From: Blakeslea trispora
Taxonomy: Eukaryota > Mucoromycota > Mucoromycetes > Mucorales > Choanephoraceae
Direction: 5' to 3'
DNA length: 12,495 bases
NCBI GenBank assembly: GCA_025331445.1
Contig: JAIWNE010000268.1
Coordinates: 1 to 12,495 of the forward strand
Every line of letters starts with the position of its first letter. Within the stretch, counting starts at the first letter, position 1. Both the position numbers and the translations under genes were made by a program. Below are positions 8,566 to 12,495 of this stretch, one piece after another. The notes under the pieces were generated by a model. It was not told the DNA's origin, searched no databases, and worked only from the letters and a program-made list of their open reading frames with translations.

Positions 8566-8600
8566 CCCTTAAACTTGTGTTTTAAAACACAAGTTTAGGG
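8566..8600. repeat. Right subterminal palindrome
   Basis: Two nearly perfect arms, 8566-8583 (CCCTTAAACTTGTGTTTT) and 8584-8600 (AAAACACAAGTTTAGGG), meet with no spacer; one extra T in the left arm is the only difference. The CACAAGTTTA core is the one repeated in the left subterminal region, and this ties the two ends to one element. It could extrude as a hairpin. Confidence 0.82.
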
Positions 8601-8613
8601 CCTCCAAAGTTAA

Positions 8614-8624
8614 TTTTTGTAGTG
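8614..8624 (-). repeat. Right terminal inverted repeat of the CACTA element
   Basis: TTTTTGTAGTG, the reverse complement of the left end at 10 of 11 positions. It lies 13 bases beyond the right subterminal palindrome. Confidence 0.75.
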
Positions 8625-9118
8625 CTTTTTTCGAAAACGGAGTTCGAATTTAGACAGTGATCAAAAGCAGAAAGTGATACGTTTGCGGTGCTTTTGTGTG
8701 AAATGTAGTGTAGCTGATAATATGTTGTAAAGTGTTCAATAGCCGAGACAGGTACTGTGACGATACAATTGTTGACTGATAAGTTATATAATAAAGTAAT
8801 TGATTCTAGTTCTGATTCAATTTCAATTCCTGTTCTATTCAATTCCTTTTCTGATCTGTTCAGTTCTCAATTCAATTAGGTACAAATCTTCGATTTAGAA
8901 TGTATAACTGTCAATATTATAAATATATCAATTAACGATTAAAAGCCTGTTTATTTCAATTTTCTATTTCTTCTACATTTATGATTTTTTCTAAGTCAAT
9001 TCTTATATAATTATTTGGGGTGACGTCGACGCCCGGTTACGTTCCGGTAATGTCCGGCTCGGAAAGCTACTGACGTAATTTATATAACCACGCCACGTAT
9101 CAAAAGATGACGGTTTCT
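8625..9118. other. Spacer between the two transposons
   Basis: No supported gene. A minus-strand frame (8842-8582) is open but has no ATG at its head and crosses the transposon end. From 8799 to 8878 the minus strand is a degenerate GAATTGAA/AACAG-type repeat. From about 9021 to 9075 there is a GC-rich patch with a 10-11-bp unit beginning CCGG in three near-copies, flanked by TGACGT on both sides. AT-rich DNA fills the rest. Confidence 0.45.
8799..8878 (-). repeat. Degenerate GAATTGAA-type purine-rich repeat
   Basis: Read on the minus strand, short units such as GAATTGAAT, GAACTGAAC and GAATCAGAA recur with AGATCAG and AGAACAG spacers. If translated it would be Glu/Asn/Ile-rich. It looks like an old simple repeat. 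Confidence 0.5.
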
Positions 9119-9135
9119 TGGTGTAGGCAAAAGAG

Positions 9136-9141
9136 TTTATT
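9136..9141 (-). terminator. Polyadenylation signal of the LINE
   Basis: AATAAA on the minus strand, about 185 bases after the C-terminal stop codon at 9324-9326. The 3' untranslated region between them is pyrimidine-rich on the coding strand. Confidence 0.45.
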
Positions 9142-9323
9142 TAATAATGACTTGTAAGACTGATCCCTATGGGGCAAGTGTCTAATCATAAGGGCAAGCT
9201 AAAATAAGGATTATTCTAACTGGATCAAAAGGAACAAAAAAATAAACTAGCAGAATAGAAAAAAAGGAAAAAGAAACCAAGAGAGACAATAAAAAATAAA
9301 TAGAGAGAGAGCAAAAAAGGGAA

Positions 9324-10450
9324 TCAGACTACACTAAGGTAGTTGTAAAGAGTAGAAGTAACAGGAGGAGCAACTTGTTTGTAAAAGACAGGAAGCAACC
9401 ATTCCAAGAGAGTGAGACCACGGATATCCTGAGAACAGGGACTGAACTCGACATCGGGTAGGCAGATCATGTCCATGTCCAGCATAATTGAGCAGATGGT
9501 AGGCCACCAAGTGGACCAACGCAAAAGAGAGACAGAATGACGCTGGTCATTGGGAGAAGGAGCGGAGGGAAGTCGAGGGAGTTGGTTCAGCACAAAATCC
9601 AAAGGATTTGTCTGAGCATCAACAGCAACACCAAGACGAGAAGCAACAGAGAGACAAGAGAGCAAATGGTTCCGTGAGGCATGTGGATGACCACAACGAC
9701 AGGGAACAGGACGAGCAGGTAACCAACCCATCTTCCAACGAAGAAGACGACTACGTTCCCAAACGGACATTGGCAGCACCAGGATGGGATCAACACCCAG
9801 CACAGGACGACAAGCACGCAAGAGAACCAGACCATCAGGTTTGGCCAAAAGGCCAGCCAGGTAAGCACGACGATAACGCCTAATGACAGGCTTGGGATCA
9901 CCACCAGAGGTAGCAATCCACTGCTGCAAGGAAGAGAAGCGAGGCACAGAGGGAGAGACAAAAGAGTGACAGACCAGTTTCCACAGGGAGTTGTTCTTTA
10001 ACAGCTTTGGCCAACGGAAACGAGGAGAAACAGAGGCAGAGGCAATGTGGGCAAGCAAGACAGCGAGCAAAGTATCAGCAGGAAGCTGTTGCATACGCAC
10101 CAACATTTTAAACCCCAGAATGGAGACACGCTCCTTCATGCAAGGCAAGTGGGTCAGGTGTTTAAACACCACTGTTGAAGCCTTAGAGTGTCCACCAAAG
10201 GCAAGACGAAGACACTGATCTTGAGCACGCTCAATAACCCGAAGGTCACGAACAAGAGAGAAGAGATAGCAAGACCATATTCTAGCTTGGGCCGGATGAA
10301 GGTGGCATACAGCCGAGCAGAGGTCAGACGAGAGAAGCCAGTCGAGTGAACACCCAAAGGTTGAAGACCAGAGCGCATGGCCACCAAGGCAGAACGAGCG
10401 TTGCGCTGGACAAGGAGAGTAGCATCCAGTTGAGCTTTGCTATTAAGGGC
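9324..10450 (-). pseudogene. LINE C-terminal region with Cys/His knuckle (two frames)
   Basis: This continues the reverse transcriptase protein. From about 10450 to 10262 one frame holds the thumb-like segment typical after the RT core (LYATFIRPKLEYGLA). From about 10262 to the stop at 9324-9326 another frame continues (RAQDQCLRLAFGGHSKAS, then a long segment). This last frame carries the motif CRCGHPHASRNHLLSC (C-x-C-x8-H-x4-C), a putative zinc knuckle found near the C-terminus of many LINE proteins and thought to help hold nucleic acid. The last frame alone is open for about 280 codons from 10172. The two breaks are each explained by one missing base, near 10450 (a C-run) and near 10262. 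No RNase H domain is seen. Confidence 0.75.
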
Positions 10451-12243
10451 AAGCCCAAATAGTCAAAAGACTCGGCAACAGGAAGAGCAGTACCATACAG
10501 GCGTAAAGGAGTAGTACGACCAGTATACAGCGGTGGGTTTACCACCACACACTTGGCCGGGTTCCACCGATACCCAAGAGACAGAGAGTGTTCTTCAGCT
10601 TTCTTCAACAAGCGGGGCATGGTCTCAGCAGTACCGATCAAAACAACATCGTCAGCATAGAGCAGTGAGTTGATCCAGAGGCCATCATACAGACGTTGAG
10701 GCATGGATCCAAACACACGAGAGCGAGGCATTGAGATGGACCGCAGGACGGCAGGGAACGAGTTAATGTACACAGAGTACAAGTAGGGAGACAAGATCGA
10801 ACCTTGCAAGACACCAGTACCAGGCCAGAAAGAAGGAGAACGAGCACCAGAGACCAGTACCTCAACTTGCACATTGTCAAAAAGACAACGCAGCAGGCCA
10901 AGAAGAGGATCAGAGACATAAGTCTCAAGAGCACGCCAGACAATGTTACGATCAACACTATCGTATGCTTGCTTAATATCCAAGAAACAAAGGACAGGAG
11001 GTTCACCAAAGTGATCATCAGCGTGCTGACGACACAACTCATGCAAAGACAGAGCCTGGTCAAGAGTACCACGATGAGCGCGAAAGCCACCTTGAACGAT
11101 ATCCAGAGGAGGACCAGATTCCAAGAGCTCAGGATACACGCACAACTCCAGCAACTTACGCATGACCGAAGTCAAGCTAATGGGCCGGTAGTTGGCTGCA
11201 CTCAGAGGATCACCCTTCTTGTAAATGGGCACGACCTGGGCAGTACACCAATCGCGAGGGATTCGAGACCAGAACCAGCAAAGAGAAAAGAGCAAGACCA
11301 AGAGAGGAGACAAGTCATCGACAATGGGCAATAGCATCTCGGTTCTCAGATGATCAACACCCGGAGCTTTACGACGAGAGAGCTTCTTCAAGAGAGTGTC
11401 AGACACTAACTCGACCGTAAAGGGACAGTCCTTATCAGCAGCAGTAGTAGCACCAACAGGAAGGGAGAAAGACAAGTCAAGACCAAACTGGTTCTGAAGA
11501 TACCTAGCAGTATCAACCGAGACACAAGGACCAGAAGGCAAAGGGGGAGCAGTAGGCCGGAGAGCAGGCAGGTGATCACCAGCAAAGACAGACCGAAGAT
11601 GACTTGACATCACCGTAGCAGCAACAGCAGGACCTTCAGGATGCGAGAACCCAGGAGAGGTAGTACGACCACGCCGTAACCGCTTGATGGTGGCAGTAGT
11701 GTCAGAGAAAGGACCAGAAGAGAGCTTGTCACAGAACTGCTTCCATGTTTCACGCCTACGACGCTTGAGCTCAGCATTGAACCGGTCACAACAAGAAAGA
11801 TACGCACGCCACAGAACAGCCTTACCAACGCCGTCAGAAGCTCGTCGCCAAGCTCTTCGGGCGTCCTCACGAGCATCCACAAGAGACTGCAGAGAGCAAG
11901 TCCAGAACCAGGTGTTACCAGGAGGTCGTGGCTGTTTGCGACCAACAGACTCATCGAGGCAACGGTGGATGGTATCAGTGAGGCTACTAGCAATAGAATC
12001 AACATCAGGGATAACCCTTTCAGTTGGGAGAGTTGCGTGAGTAGAGGTACGACTGCTATGTTGCCCGAAGGCTTGACAAATAGAATACTTAACTTCTGCC
12101 AAGAGTGTATTTTTGATAGGTGCGCTATGCAACCTGAAAAGAGACTGATACAGCTCTACACTCTTGTGATCATCCAGACAAGACAGTTTCCATAAAAGAC
12201 GCGGATGAGCAACTGGAGCAGGAGGAGAGAAGACAGAGAACAA
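10324..12243 (-). CDS. LINE reverse transcriptase (RT core intact, 639-codon open frame)
   Basis: This enzyme copies the element's RNA into DNA at the nicked target. Counting from the start of the open frame (which begins TTG, not a real start), the RT blocks are in order: APGVDH (293-298), YKKGDP (341-346), NYRPISLTS (351-359), QGGFRAHRGTLDQA (384-397), FLDIKQAYDSVD with the first catalytic Asp (420-431), GVLQGSILSP (477-486), YADD with the catalytic Asp pair (529-532), and FDYLGLPL (593-600). After YLGLPL the frame leaves the conserved protein at about 10450 and runs on by chance to 10324. The segment before the RT (about 1-280) is a basic linker with an RRRRETW motif. The frame joins the endonuclease part upstream through a one-base shift near 12240. 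Confidence 0.9.
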   Translation of the reverse strand: MFSVFSPPAPVAHPRLLWKLSCLDDHKSVELYQSLFRLHSAPIKNTLLAEVKYSICQAFGQHSSRTSTHATLPTERVIPDVDSIASSLTDTIHRCLDESVGRKQPRPPGNTWFWTCSLQSLVDAREDARRAWRRASDGVGKAVLWRAYLSCCDRFNAELKRRRRETWKQFCDKLSSGPFSDTTATIKRLRRGRTTSPGFSHPEGPAVAATVMSSHLRSVFAGDHLPALRPTAPPLPSGPCVSVDTARYLQNQFGLDLSFSLPVGATTAADKDCPFTVELVSDTLLKKLSRRKAPGVDHLRTEMLLPIVDDLSPLLVLLFSLCWFWSRIPRDWCTAQVVPIYKKGDPLSAANYRPISLTSVMRKLLELCVYPELLESGPPLDIVQGGFRAHRGTLDQALSLHELCRQHADDHFGEPPVLCFLDIKQAYDSVDRNIVWRALETYVSDPLLGLLRCLFDNVQVEVLVSGARSPSFWPGTGVLQGSILSPYLYSVYINSFPAVLRSISMPRSRVFGSMPQRLYDGLWINSLLYADDVVLIGTAETMPRLLKKAEEHSLSLGYRWNPAKCVVVNPPLYTGRTTPLRLYGTALPVAESFDYLGLPLIAKLNWMLLSLSSATLVLPWWPCALVFNLWVFTRLASLV

Positions 12244-12494
12244 GACAGAGAGACAGGAACATGGTCAGAACCAAGGCCGGCATCACGGACAACAAGAGAA
12301 GGAGCAACCAGATCATCAAAGCTGATAAAGAGATCAATTACGCTACTCCAACTGGAGTGACCAGGCTGAGAGTTAGCCATGCGACTTTGAGAGAACAGAG
12401 TTGGAACACCTTTTGCCAAGAGAGAGTTCCAACAGAAAAGACCAGCTTCCTCAACCCATTCGGGGCCAGACGAGTTACCACGAGTGTTACTTCG
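12226..12494 (-). pseudogene. LINE AP-type endonuclease, C-terminal end only
   Basis: The window catches the last part of an APE-like endonuclease, which nicks the target DNA to prime reverse transcription. One frame reads from 12494 to about 12420 (SGPEWVEEAGLFCWNS). The next, shifted by one base, carries SSVIDLFIS and GLGSDHVPVSL, which match the S-x-IDL and SDH-x-PV motifs of this fold; the SDH His is the catalytic one. The frame then shifts again near 12240 into the reverse transcriptase. The N-terminal catalytic motifs are outside the window. Confidence 0.72.
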
Positions 12495-12495
12495 A

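Larger units (their letters stand above)
1196..8624 (+). mobile_element. CACTA-superfamily (EnSpm-like) DNA transposon, about 7.4 kb
   Basis: The left end reads CACTACAGAAA and the right end TTTTTGTAGTG, which pair as an 11-bp terminal inverted repeat with one mismatch. Both ends are lined with subterminal repeats that share the core CACAAGTTTA in both orientations. Inside lies a Tnp2-family transposase gene, the hallmark of the superfamily, with an accessory coiled-coil gene just upstream on the same strand. Fungal and plant members of this group move by cut-and-paste and usually make 3-bp target duplications. Here the left flank is AGC and the right flank CTT, so no duplication is seen: one end may have been altered, or the copy may be rearranged. 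The transposase frame is broken, so the copy is probably non-autonomous as it stands. Confidence 0.85.
9119..12495 (-). mobile_element. Non-LTR (LINE) retrotransposon, 5' end beyond the window
   Basis: On the minus strand the order is endonuclease end, reverse transcriptase, C-terminal Cys/His knuckle, then a 3' untranslated region with AATAAA. This is the layout of AP-endonuclease LINEs. No LTRs, integrase or protease are seen. The base composition is clearly more GC-rich than the flanking DNA. The 3' limit is an estimate set just past the polyadenylation signal; no poly(A) tail is seen there. Target-site duplications cannot be checked because the 5' end is outside the window. Confidence 0.85.

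Noticed and set aside
8582..8842. An 86-codon minus-strand ORF spanning the right end of the CACTA element
   Set aside because: It starts with TTG, runs from a degenerate repeat across the transposon boundary and has no recognisable product.
10804..11334. A 176-codon plus-strand ORF inside the LINE
   Set aside because: Antisense shadow of the reverse transcriptase core; its composition reflects the purine bias of that strand.
9119..12495. LTR retrotransposon
   Set aside because: No LTRs, protease, RNase H or integrase; the RT motifs and endonuclease SDH motif fit a LINE.

Overview
The window looks like fungal nuclear DNA packed with transposable elements, most likely from an early-diverging fungus of the Mucoromycota type. 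The reasons are short introns (52-77 nt in most cases) with GTAAGT-like donors and CTAAC/TTAAC-like branch sites, AT-rich intergenic DNA with long T and A runs, and a fungal-type Tnp2 transposase. No ordinary host gene, tRNA, rRNA or CRISPR array can be supported. The organism call is an inference from these traits and not from a marker gene.

Left flank (1-1195): AT-rich DNA with a weak spliced reading frame at the very edge, a T-tract minisatellite (566-722), a small Lys-rich minus-strand ORF (731-946) and a short GC-rich patch. It ends at a palindrome of two CACTA-type ends placed back to back around AGC (1186-1202).

DNA transposon (1196-8624, about 7.4 kb): a CACTA-superfamily (EnSpm-like) element. 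It starts CACTACA and ends TGTAGTG, and both ends carry subterminal repeats built on CACAAGTTTA. Inside are (i) an unrecognised minus-strand spliced gene or gene fragment (1964-2548); (ii) an intact-looking four-exon plus-strand gene (2694-3827) for a 315-residue coiled-coil protein, probably the element's accessory protein; (iii) a Tnp2-family transposase gene (4134-6546) with four exons, zinc-binding motifs, the DDE-type core and a DUF4218-like end, broken by several single-base frameshifts; and (iv) a detached remnant resembling the transposase C-terminus (6994-7712). In a working element the transposase would bind and cut the ends, and the coiled-coil protein may bind the subterminal repeats as TnpA does in plant CACTA elements. 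This copy looks defective as read.

Right part (9119-12495): a non-LTR (LINE) retrotransposon on the minus strand, with its 5' end outside the window. It holds the end of an AP-type endonuclease, a full reverse transcriptase with FLDIK and YADD motifs, and a C-terminal Cys/His knuckle, in one conceptual frame broken by four single-base shifts. The spacer 8625-9118 is noncoding as far as I can see.

Across both elements most coding breaks are single-base indels and few are nonsense changes. The reader should therefore weigh sequencing indels against recent decay before calling either element dead.
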